Shown here: positions 50,937 through 58,098 of the stretch, piece after piece
Position numbering within the stretch: the stretch's first letter is position 1
How the letters are laid out: each line of letters starts with the position of its first letter
Source: SBBG01 sp033717875
GTDB lineage: Bacteria > Pseudomonadota > Gammaproteobacteria > Ga0077554 > Ga007554
Assembly (NCBI GenBank): GCA_033717875.1
Contig: JADDKJ010000001.1
Coordinates: 62,001-126,000 of the forward strand
Direction of reading: 5' to 3'
Length of the DNA stretch: 64,000 bases
The notes under the pieces: model-generated
What the model was told of the DNA's origin: nothing
The model's database searches: none
The model's input: the letters and a program-made list of their open reading frames with translations, nothing else
Position numbers and translations under genes: made by a program

Positions 50937-52667
50937 ATGCAAAACCATTCGCTGAATGTGCTTGTCGTCGATGACGATTCCATCAATCTCGCCCTTTTAA
51001 AGGCGATTCTCAATAATGAGGGGCATCAGATATTCCTGGCGACAGACGGTCAGGAAGCCGTCGCGATCTTTTCGCAAGTTCAAGTCGATATCGTGTTGAT
51101 GGATGTCATGATGCCCGTCATGGATGGTTACGAGGCGACACGCCAGATCAAGAAGATCGCCGGGGAGCGTTTCGTACCCGTCATTTTTCTTACCGCGCTC
51201 AATGACGAAAAGTCACTTGCCAAGTGTGTGGAGTGTGGCGGGGATGATTTTTTGACCAAGCCTTATAACCATACCATCCTGAGAGCGAAAATCGATGCGA
51301 TGGCGCGGGTCGGGCAACTTCATTCCACAGTCAAGGCGCAGAGGGATGAGCTCGCTTATCATCATGAAAGGATTCTCAGAGAGCAGGAGGTGGTGCGCAC
51401 GGTATTTTCCAACATTGTGCATTCAGGAAGCCTGAATGAGCCTTGTATAAAGTTCCTGATCTCCCCCATGGCGCTGTTCAACGGCGATCTGCTGCTTGCG
51501 GCGCGCCAGCCGTCGGGCGCGATGCGCATCATGCTGGCGGATTTCACCGGTCACGGATTGTCCGCGGCGGTCGGCGCCATGCCTACCGCCGATATTTTTT
51601 ATCGAATGACTGCGAAGGGGTTTTCGATAAGCGATGTCATCAGCGAAATAAACAGGAAACTCAGGAAAATCCTGCCCTCCGGCCTGTTCTGCGCCGCATG
51701 TCTTATCGATATTGATAACAATGAGAAGAAATTTTCTGTTTGGAACGGTGGCGTTCCGGATGTCTTGGTCAGAAGTTCGGGGGGAGGCGTACGGCAGCGT
51801 TATGTATCACGACATCTTCCTTTGGGCGTGGTGAACAACGACAGGCTGGATGCAACGGTGGAAATCGGTGAAATCGCCAATGGCGACCGCATCTATTTGT
51901 ACACTGATGGCGTGATCGAAGCCTGGAATAAACAAGGAGAAATGTTTGGCCAGGAACGTCTGGAGGCCTACTTGGCGAGGGGGCGGAATTCATCCGCCAT
52001 GTTTGATGACATTCGGGAGGGTTTGATTGATTTCATAGGAGTTCAATCACAGGCCGATGACATTACCCTGATGGAGGTTGTCTGTGACGACGTTGTCGTG
52101 CCGGACCATTCCGGCGCCATCTGTGTGGTGCCGGACGATATGGAAGATGGCGCGGAATCTCGCCCCGCCGCCCATCCGATGGCATGGCGGTCAAGCCTTG
52201 AGATGGACAGCGATATACTGAAAAATTTCGATCCCCTGCCGTTGTTGCTTCACATGGTCATGGAAATTCAGGGATTGGAAGACCATCGTGAACATTTGTA
52301 CATGATTTTGGCGGAACTTTATTCCAATGCGCTGGATCATGGCCTGTTGGGCCTGGATTCTTCACTCAAGTTCACGCCGCACGGTTTTTCGGAATATTAC
52401 ATGATGCGTGAGAAGGCGCTTGCCTCGCTTCGGCAGGGGAGGATCAAGGTGGGCCTGAAGCATATCCTGGCCGATGGCGGAGGAAAGCTGGTGATCAGGC
52501 TCGAAGATAGCGGCCTTGGCTTCGATTACCGCAAGCAAATGCTGCGTCTTGAGGAAAACACCACCTCCAGCGGGCGGGGGATCACGCTGGTTCGTTCATT
52601 GTGCTGCCATGTCGAATATTACGGGATGGGGAATATTGTCGAAGCGGTATATCATTGGCGGGTCTAG
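50937..52667 (+). CDS. hsbR: HsbR-like response regulator: receiver + PP2C phosphatase + HATPase
   Basis: A 576-aa three-module protein. The receiver (1-125) has Asp56 (VLMDVMMPVMDG). A SpoIIE/PP2C-type phosphatase follows (about 170-390; GDLLLAARQPSGAMRIMLAD, FTGHGLSAAVGA, LYTDGVIEAW, QADDITLMEV). The C-terminal RsbW-like kinase domain (about 430-576) has ILAELYSNALDHGLLG and LEDSGLGFDY. It would both phosphorylate and dephosphorylate the STAS partner, under control of the receiver. The ATG at 50937 follows ATAGGG. The assignment to HsbR is by architecture and pairing. Confidence 0.87.
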   Translation: MQNHSLNVLVVDDDSINLALLKAILNNEGHQIFLATDGQEAVAIFSQVQVDIVLMDVMMPVMDGYEATRQIKKIAGERFVPVIFLTALNDEKSLAKCVECGGDDFLTKPYNHTILRAKIDAMARVGQLHSTVKAQRDELAYHHERILREQEVVRTVFSNIVHSGSLNEPCIKFLISPMALFNGDLLLAARQPSGAMRIMLADFTGHGLSAAVGAMPTADIFYRMTAKGFSISDVISEINRKLRKILPSGLFCAACLIDIDNNEKKFSVWNGGVPDVLVRSSGGGVRQRYVSRHLPLGVVNNDRLDATVEIGEIANGDRIYLYTDGVIEAWNKQGEMFGQERLEAYLARGRNSSAMFDDIREGLIDFIGVQSQADDITLMEVVCDDVVVPDHSGAICVVPDDMEDGAESRPAAHPMAWRSSLEMDSDILKNFDPLPLLLHMVMEIQGLEDHREHLYMILAELYSNALDHGLLGLDSSLKFTPHGFSEYYMMREKALASLRQGRIKVGLKHILADGGGKLVIRLEDSGLGFDYRKQMLRLEENTTSSGRGITLVRSLCCHVEYYGMGNIVEAVYHWRV

Positions 52668-52674
52668 CCTGGAT

Positions 52675-52738
52675 TATTCATGAAACAGCTACGGCCTCTC
52701 GTCACGCTGTTCATGAATAGCCCGGCTGGAGGTCGGGC
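52675..52738 (+). repeat. Two hairpins after the HsbR-like gene
   Basis: TATTCATGAAACAGC pairs imperfectly with GCTGTTCATGAATA (52676-52719), followed by GCCCG/CGGGC (52720-52738). Without a T run, termination is possible but unsure. Confidence 0.6.
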
Positions 52739-52834
52739 ATGATCTTTGCTCCCGCTTGCGTGGCGACGCTATTTTGACATTGCGGTCCGTCAATCGCGTC
52801 AAAAAATAATCGTGCGCAATCCAAGGAGAGCCCC

Positions 52835-54793
52835 ATGTCTTCCATCCTTCCCGTGGATCAGTCTTCTCCCTCGACAAAGCCTGCATCCGTGTCCGAAGCG
52901 GGTGATTTGCTTGTCAATTATCTGGCGCAGATCGGTGTCGAATATGTCTTCGGCGTGCCTGGCGGGGCTATCGAGCCCTTGTACAACGCGCTCGCGCGCA
53001 GTGCACGGCGAGGCGGGCCGCGCCCTATTGTGGCGCGTCATGAAGCCGGCGCCGCCTTTATGGCGGAGGGCTATGCGCGCGAAACGGGCAGGCTGGGTGT
53101 GTGCTGCGCCACCACGGGGCCGGGCGCCACCAATCTGATTACCGGCGTCGCCTCGGCGTATCAGTGCGACATTCCCTTGCTGGTGATCACTGCGCAGGGG
53201 CCTATCACCACTTTCGGCCGGGGAGGCATCCAGGAATCATCGTGCAGCGGCGTCAATACCGTGGCGATGTTCCAGCATTGCACACGCTATTCCTCTTTGG
53301 TGTCCCACGTCGCGCAACTGGAGTCCAAGCTCATCGACGCCATCGTCACCGCTTGCCGCACCTCGCGTGGTCCCGCGCATCTCAGCATTCCGCTGGATGT
53401 GCTGCGCAGCCCCTTGCCGAGCGCCGCGCCTGCTTATTCCCTGGAAGAATTGTTACAGCCTGTGGATGCGGTCGATCGCGGTGCGCTGGAGAAACTCCGC
53501 GCGGCCGTCGATCAGGCCGAGCGTATCGTGATCGTAGTGGGCGAAGGCTGCCACGAGGCCATCGGCGGCATCGCGGAATTCGCCATGTTGAAAGATGCCC
53601 GCATCGTCGCGACACCCGCGGGCAAGGGGCTGGTCAACCCCTATCACCCCAATTTCAGGGGGGTGATAGGATTTGCCGGCCACGCCAGTGCCAGCGAGGC
53701 ATTGCGAGACCCGTGCGTCGATCTGGTGCTGGCGGCAGGCACGAATCTGGATGAATTCTCCACGAACGGTTGGGACGAAGTTTCGCTGTTGAACGGCAGG
53801 CTCGTGCATATCGACGCGTTGCCGAGAAACCTTTCCCGTTCGCCGATGGCGCGGCTGCATGTCGGCGGCAGGATACGCACGGTGTTCGAGATGTTGCTCG
53901 ATCATTATCGCGGCAACGGGCATGCGACAAAACCCCTCACCCCAGCCCTCTCCCCGCCGGGCGGGGAGAGGGAGCGGCCGGAGGCGTCTTTCCAGGGCGC
54001 GATTCCGGTCGAAAGGCGGGAAACGGAGCGGCGGGGCGCGGAAAAGTTCGGTCAACTGGCACTGCCGGCGCTGCGCCTGGTGACGGAGCGAGGCACGGAC
54101 AGGCGCGGGGGGGCGAATGGCGCAGGGTTGCCCGTGCGCCGTTTCACATTGCAAGACGAGAAGAAATATCTCGATGATTCCTCGCCCATCAAGCCCCAGC
54201 GCCTGATGTACGATCTGGCCCGGCTGTTTCCGGCCGATACTCGTTTCCTCGCCGATTCCGGGAACGGCTCTTACTGGGCTATTCATTATCTGCATCCCTT
54301 CGATCGCCGTATCGCTGGCCAGCGCCTGATCAGCGGCGGGGCGTTGAGGGGCAGTGTGAGTTTTACCCCGATGGGTTGGTCCTTCGGCGCCGCCGTTGGC
54401 ACGGCGTTGGGAGACAAGCGCAGCACTGTAGTTTGCATCGCCGGTGACGGCAGCTTTCTGATGAGCGGCCAGGAGATCACCGTGGCGGTTGCCGAAAGAT
54501 TGCCGGTGATTTATGTGATTCTCAACGACGCGGCGTTGGGCGCCATCAAGCATGGCCAGCGCCTGGCGGGCGCCGAGCCGGTCGGCTTTGAATTGCCCAA
54601 GGTCGATTTCGCCGCCATGGCGCGCGCCATGGGCGCGCAGGCCTATTCCATATATTCTCCCGGCGACCTGGCGGCGCTGGATATTGCCGCCCTCTGCAAA
54701 CGTCGGGGGCCGACGCTGCTGGATGTGTATATCGACCCGGAAGAAGTGCCGCCGATGGGGATGCGGATGAAGTCGTTGGGGACGGTGAAGTAG
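52835..54793 (+). CDS. Thiamine-diphosphate enzyme, acetolactate-synthase-like, with in-frame insertion
   Basis: A 652-aa enzyme with the three-domain ThDP fold. The PYR domain has the catalytic Glu70 (IVARHEAGAAF) and ATTGPGATNLITGVASAYQ; the middle domain is about 210-360; the PP domain carries GDGSFLMSGQE (about 537) and VILNDAALG. Between the middle and PP domains, residues 366-445 are extra: they begin with the translation of a palindromic repeat (PLTPALSPPGGERERP) and go on as Arg/Glu-rich sequence. Family members are normally about 550-590 aa. No small subunit gene (ilvH) is nearby, so biosynthetic acetolactate synthase is unlikely. It may act on another 2-oxoacid. AGGAGAG lies before the ATG. 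Confidence 0.8.
   Translation: MSSILPVDQSSPSTKPASVSEAGDLLVNYLAQIGVEYVFGVPGGAIEPLYNALARSARRGGPRPIVARHEAGAAFMAEGYARETGRLGVCCATTGPGATNLITGVASAYQCDIPLLVITAQGPITTFGRGGIQESSCSGVNTVAMFQHCTRYSSLVSHVAQLESKLIDAIVTACRTSRGPAHLSIPLDVLRSPLPSAAPAYSLEELLQPVDAVDRGALEKLRAAVDQAERIVIVVGEGCHEAIGGIAEFAMLKDARIVATPAGKGLVNPYHPNFRGVIGFAGHASASEALRDPCVDLVLAAGTNLDEFSTNGWDEVSLLNGRLVHIDALPRNLSRSPMARLHVGGRIRTVFEMLLDHYRGNGHATKPLTPALSPPGGERERPEASFQGAIPVERRETERRGAEKFGQLALPALRLVTERGTDRRGGANGAGLPVRRFTLQDEKKYLDDSSPIKPQRLMYDLARLFPADTRFLADSGNGSYWAIHYLHPFDRRIAGQRLISGGALRGSVSFTPMGWSFGAAVGTALGDKRSTVVCIAGDGSFLMSGQEITVAVAERLPVIYVILNDAALGAIKHGQRLAGAEPVGFELPKVDFAAMARAMGAQAYSIYSPGDLAALDIAALCKRRGPTLLDVYIDPEEVPPMGMRMKSLGTVK
53946..53972 (+). 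repeat. Palindromic repeat inside the TPP-enzyme gene
   Basis: A perfect 12-bp stem (CCCTCTCCCCGC / GCGGGGAGAGGG) with a 3-nt loop. It is the core of the widespread CCCTCACCCCAGCCCTCTCC repeat, here read in frame within a coding gene. Confidence 0.9.
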
Positions 54794-54874
54794 GGATATG
54801 TTGTCAGATTCGATGCGGTGCACTTCCCCGGCTCAGTACAAAATATAACCCAAGCCGCTTAGGTTTAAGATACA

Positions 54875-55123
54875 ATGCCTACTGTGCTGGTGATCTTTGG
54901 GTTGCGTGTGGTGATCTACCCAAACGACCATCGCCCCGCCCACGTCCATGTCATCGGCAACGGCTGTGAGGCGGTGTTCAACCTGCGTTGTCTGAAAGGG
55001 CTGCCCGATTTGCATGAAAACTACGGATTCTCGCGCAAAGACCTGGTGAAGATCGCGGGTGAGTTGGCCGCCAATCTGGCGGCTTTGTGCGACCAATGGA
55101 AGCAGATTCATGAACATTATTGA
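54875..55123 (+). CDS. DUF4160 protein
   Basis: An 82-aa protein of the DUF4160 family: MPTVLVIFGLRVVIYPNDHR then PAHVHVIGNGCEAVFNL, and LVKIAGELAANLAALCDQWK near the end. It overlaps the following DUF2442 gene by 14 bp. Such pairs occur widely on chromosomes and plasmids and look like toxin-antitoxin modules, though to my knowledge the activity is not established. The ribosome site is weak. Confidence 0.85.
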   Translation: MPTVLVIFGLRVVIYPNDHRPAHVHVIGNGCEAVFNLRCLKGLPDLHENYGFSRKDLVKIAGELAANLAALCDQWKQIHEHY

Positions 55124-55532
55124 TGATGCCTTGGAGGCGGCTAAACGTCGTGCGGACGCGAAGAAAGCAGCTTTCCCGGCGGCGATCTCGGTACGGTATG
55201 ACCGTCGCGTTGCTCGTGTGGTCATTACGCTCGCCTCGGGGCTGGAATTGGCTTTCTCGCCAAAGCACGTGCAAGGGTTGGAACACGCCCATCCAGCCGA
55301 CCTGGCAGAGGCGGAAATCACACCGTCTGGTCTCGGTATTCATTTCCCACGTCTGGACGCAGACCTGTACATCCCGGCCCTGCTGGAGGGCTTTCTTGGC
55401 TCCAAGCGCTGGATGGCGGCCGAGATTGGCAAGATCGGTGGCGCCGCGTCCACCGAAGCCAAAGCGGCGGCGGCCCGCCGGAATGGCAAGTTGGGTGGCC
55501 GGCCCAGGAAACCCAAGGGCATGGCCGCATAG
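55110..55532 (+). CDS. DUF2442 protein
   Basis: A 140-aa protein with a DUF2442 domain (ISVRYDRRVARVVITLASGL, LAEAEITPSGLGIHFPRLD, DLYIPALLEGFLGSKRWMAA) and a basic, Lys/Ala-rich tail (ARRNGKLGGRPRKPKGMAA) like a DNA- or RNA-binding end. ATG 55110 lies in the end of the DUF4160 gene. It is the likely partner (antitoxin-like) of DUF4160. Confidence 0.85.
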   Translation: MNIIDDALEAAKRRADAKKAAFPAAISVRYDRRVARVVITLASGLELAFSPKHVQGLEHAHPADLAEAEITPSGLGIHFPRLDADLYIPALLEGFLGSKRWMAAEIGKIGGAASTEAKAAAARRNGKLGGRPRKPKGMAA

Positions 55533-55548
55533 TATGCCGATGGATTTT

Positions 55549-55570
55549 GTAGGGTGCGTCATACGCACCA
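55549..55570 (+). repeat. REP palindrome upstream of the REP transposase
   Basis: GTAGGGTGCGTCATACGCAC and CA, 18 bp before the RAYT start, in plus orientation. Confidence 0.9.
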
Positions 55571-55588
55571 TAAACCCCACAGGATCGA

Positions 55589-56140
55589 ATGCCGGATTAT
55601 CGTAGAGCCAACGTGGCGGGCGGTACCTATTTTTTCACTGTCACCATCCATCGGCGGCAGCCGCTATTGACGCATGATGATGTGCGGCAGGCATTGCGGG
55701 AAGGTATCCGCAAGGCGAAAGAGCGGTTTCCGTTCAAAATCGATGCCTGGGTGCTGCTGCCGGATCATTTGCATTGTATCTGGACATTGCCGGAAGGCGA
55801 CGCCGATTTTTCCGCGCGGTGGGGAATGATTAAACGTTACGTGAGCCAGCAATGCGCGGCGCGATACTGTCACTCTCAAAAATCGAGCGCCTCGCGAGTC
55901 AGGCGTAAGGAAGCGGGCCTCTGGCAGAGGCGTTTCTGGGAGCATCAGATCCGGGATGAAGAGGATTACCGGCGGCATGTCGATTATATCCATTGGAACC
56001 CGGTCAAGCACGGTTACGCGCGGCGTGTGAAAGATTGGCCGTATTCGACCTTTCACCGTTTCGTGAGCGAAGGCCATTATTCGCCTGACTGGGGCGGTGG
56101 TCAGGTTTCATTGGATACGGATGATTCGTTCGGGGAATGA
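55589..56140 (+). CDS. REP-associated tyrosine transposase (RAYT)
   Basis: A 183-aa Y1-type transposase of the IS200/IS605-related TnpA-REP family. It opens MPDYRRANVAGGTYFFTVTI, has the metal-binding HUH motif in LLPDHLHCIWTLP (about residues 57-69), and the diagnostic DYIHWNPVKHG in the C-terminal half. Its gene is bracketed by GTAG-headed REPs in the arrangement known for RAYTs (one before, an inverted pair after). It is thought to cut and move REPs at GTAG. The frame is intact, so it may be active. Confidence 0.92.
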   Translation: MPDYRRANVAGGTYFFTVTIHRRQPLLTHDDVRQALREGIRKAKERFPFKIDAWVLLPDHLHCIWTLPEGDADFSARWGMIKRYVSQQCAARYCHSQKSSASRVRRKEAGLWQRRFWEHQIRDEEDYRRHVDYIHWNPVKHGYARRVKDWPYSTFHRFVSEGHYSPDWGGGQVSLDTDDSFGE

Positions 56141-56147
56141 AAGTCAT

Positions 56148-56207
56148 GGTGCGCACGGCGCACCCTACAGAAGCCAATGAGTTTTGTAGGGTGCGTCATA
56201 CGCACCA
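56148..56207 (+). repeat. REP pair downstream of the transposase
   Basis: GGTGCGCACGGCGCACCCTAC (56148-56168, minus orientation) and GTAGGGTGCGTCATACGCAC with CA (56186-56207, plus orientation), tail to tail, starting 8 bp after the RAYT stop. Confidence 0.9.
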
Positions 56208-56238
56208 CAACGCAGGTAAGTATAAGAGGGGGAAAGCA

Positions 56239-57060
56239 ATGACCGACAATAAAACCGAAACCATCCGCAGCAAAATCTGGGAGGAAACCCCCGAAGAAGA
56301 CAACCCCTTCGCCGCCAAGGCCTGCTATTGCAGCGGTTACGATGTCTATGGCGACATCCTGCCCAAGGCAAGCTGGAGTGAATATCTTTATCTGCTATTC
56401 AAGCGCGAACGTCCCATCCCCGCGCAGGCGAAACTGCTGGAAAAACTCGCCATCGCGCTGGCCAACCCCGGCCCGCGCGATCATAGCGTGCATGCGGCGA
56501 TGTGCGGCGGGGTGGGCGGTTCCACCTATGCCGCTTGCCTCACGGCGGCTTTGGCGGTGGGGGCGGGGCAGCTTGGTGGCGCGCATGAGGTGGCGATTGC
56601 CATGGACTGCTGGCTGAGGTGCGGGCAGGACTTGAGCGCGTGGCGTGAACAGCTGCGCAATCCGCCCCAGGAGGAGCGTGCCGACATCTGGTTGCCGATG
56701 GAACACCCGCCGGGCTTCGCTCCGCATGGGGCGAGCTGCGCCACGCCCATTCGTCAGACGCTGGCGTATCTGGAGCAGTGCCATGGCGGCGGCGCCTTGT
56801 CCTGGTTGCAACAGCATCGCACCGAACTCGAAGCGATCGCGGAATGCCCGCTGGCGATGACGGGTGTGGCCGCGGCGGCGCTCACCGATCTGGCATTGAC
56901 GCCGCAACAGGGCGAGATGTTGTATCTGCTGCTGCGCCTGCCGGGGGCGGCGGTGCATGCGCTGGAGCAGGAGAAATACGGCTGGCGCAATTTTCCGTTT
57001 TTTGGCGATGGTGTTGAATTGCTGGATGATCCGGGGCCGAGAGTGGCGCCGGCGTTGTGA
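56239..57060 (+). CDS. Citrate-synthase-like protein 1 (citryl-CoA lyase family)
   Basis: A 273-aa protein that resembles small citrate-synthase/citryl-CoA-lyase family members. It has DHSVHAAMCGGVGGSTYAAC and VGAGQLGGAHEVAIAMD, the latter aligning with the HGGANE stretch of citrate synthase but without the first His, and PPGFAPHGASCATPIRQT, loosely like the GFGH block. The C-terminal LALTPQQGEMLYLLLRLPGA and AVHALEQEK are family-like. True citrate synthase is about 430 aa. ATG 56239 follows AAGAGGGGG. It may form a heteromer with the second 273-aa protein. The substrate is unknown. Confidence 0.65.
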   Translation: MTDNKTETIRSKIWEETPEEDNPFAAKACYCSGYDVYGDILPKASWSEYLYLLFKRERPIPAQAKLLEKLAIALANPGPRDHSVHAAMCGGVGGSTYAACLTAALAVGAGQLGGAHEVAIAMDCWLRCGQDLSAWREQLRNPPQEERADIWLPMEHPPGFAPHGASCATPIRQTLAYLEQCHGGGALSWLQQHRTELEAIAECPLAMTGVAAAALTDLALTPQQGEMLYLLLRLPGAAVHALEQEKYGWRNFPFFGDGVELLDDPGPRVAPAL

Positions 57061-57066
57061 AGCCAT

Positions 57067-57241
57067 GGTGCGTAAGACGCACCCTACGGTTTCGTTGTGG
57101 TGCGGGCTAACCTGCAATCCCGTAGGGTGCGTCTTACGCACTAAAATCCACGCGATATCAGGCAATGGTGCGCACGGCGCACCCTACATTCGTTGCGGGG
57201 TGGACGTAACCCGCGATCTTGTGGGGTGCGTCTCACGCACC
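57067..57241 (+). repeat. Cluster of four REP palindromes between the two citrate-synthase-like genes
   Basis: Arms at 57067-57087 (minus), 57122-57141 (plus), 57167-57187 (minus) and 57221-57241 (plus, head GTGG). They fill almost the whole 212-bp gap. Confidence 0.9.
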
Positions 57242-57272
57242 GCAAAAAAGTAATGAAGGACAGCGGGGGGAA

Positions 57273-58094
57273 ATGATGACGGAAGGACACACGATGCGCG
57301 GACCTGAAAAACTGCTGGAACATGAAGACCGCTGGGTGACGCGGATGGGCAAGTGGTTTCCCGGCGAGCGGGTGGTGTTCCGCGGCCAGGACCTGCACGT
57401 GGACCTGGCGGACATGGACTGGATGGCGTTGTATCTCTACGGCATCACCGGGCGGCGCTTCGACGAGAAACAACTGAAGATGCTCAATGCGATCTGGACC
57501 AATACCAGCTTTCCCGAGCCCCGGCTGTGGAACAACCGGGTGGCAGCGCTGGCCGGCACGGCGCGCAGCACGGCGACATTGGGGCTGGCGGCAGCGGTGG
57601 CGGTGTCCGAGGCGGGTATTTATGGTAATCGTCCCGCTCTTCGGGCCATCGATTTTTTCTGGAGGACAAAAAAAGCTCTTGATGGAGGGCAAGTGCTGGG
57701 CGACTTCGTCAAGGGGGAAATAGAAAAATTCGGCCGTATTTATGGTTATGGTCGCCCCATCACCAGAACGGATGAGCGTATCCCATATATGCTGCGGCTG
57801 GCGAAGGAACTTGGTTTTGATAAAGGTTTCTGTGTGCGATTGGCGTTTGATGTGGAAAGGCTATTGCTCGAAAAGAATCTGCGGTTACAGATGAATATCG
57901 CGGCGCTAGGGGCAGCGTTAGTGGCCGATATGGGTTTTACATCCAGGGATTATCACCTTTTTTTGGCATTGTACTTTTTCGCTGGAATGCCGCCTTGTTT
58001 TAAGGACGCCAATGAACAGGCGGAAGGCGCGTTTTTTCCATTGAGCTGTGGGCGTCTCGTTTACGAGGGCGCGGCGCGGCGCGTGTGGGGGTGA
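57273..58094 (+). CDS. Citrate-synthase-like protein 2
   Basis: A 273-aa protein of the same superfamily. It has MDWMALYLYGITGRRFDEKQ, a conserved-looking LWNNRVAALAGTARSTATLG, and IYGYGRPITRTDERIPYMLR, which aligns with the GFGHPxY block of citrate synthase but has Arg in place of the catalytic His. The C-terminal block, LQMNIAALGAALVADMGFTS, lacks the catalytic Asp. The key residues thus seem replaced. GCGGGGGGA precedes ATG 57273. The TonB-dependent receptor starts 4 bp after its stop, so they likely share a transcript. Codon use after about 57620 is more AT-rich than before, hinting at a mosaic. Confidence 0.6.
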   Translation: MMTEGHTMRGPEKLLEHEDRWVTRMGKWFPGERVVFRGQDLHVDLADMDWMALYLYGITGRRFDEKQLKMLNAIWTNTSFPEPRLWNNRVAALAGTARSTATLGLAAAVAVSEAGIYGNRPALRAIDFFWRTKKALDGGQVLGDFVKGEIEKFGRIYGYGRPITRTDERIPYMLRLAKELGFDKGFCVRLAFDVERLLLEKNLRLQMNIAALGAALVADMGFTSRDYHLFLALYFFAGMPPCFKDANEQAEGAFFPLSCGRLVYEGAARRVWG

Positions 58095-58098
58095 GCGG

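Noticed and set aside
52835..54793. Calling the ThDP enzyme IlvB/IlvI
   Set aside because: No small subunit gene follows, and neighbours are not branched-chain amino acid genes.
53453..54823. 456-codon open frame opposite the ThDP enzyme
   Set aside because: Shadow; the plus-strand enzyme has all active-site motifs.
55549..57241. CRISPR array from the many similar palindromes
   Set aside because: Spacing is irregular, the units alternate in orientation, genes lie between them and no cas gene is near; they are REPs.
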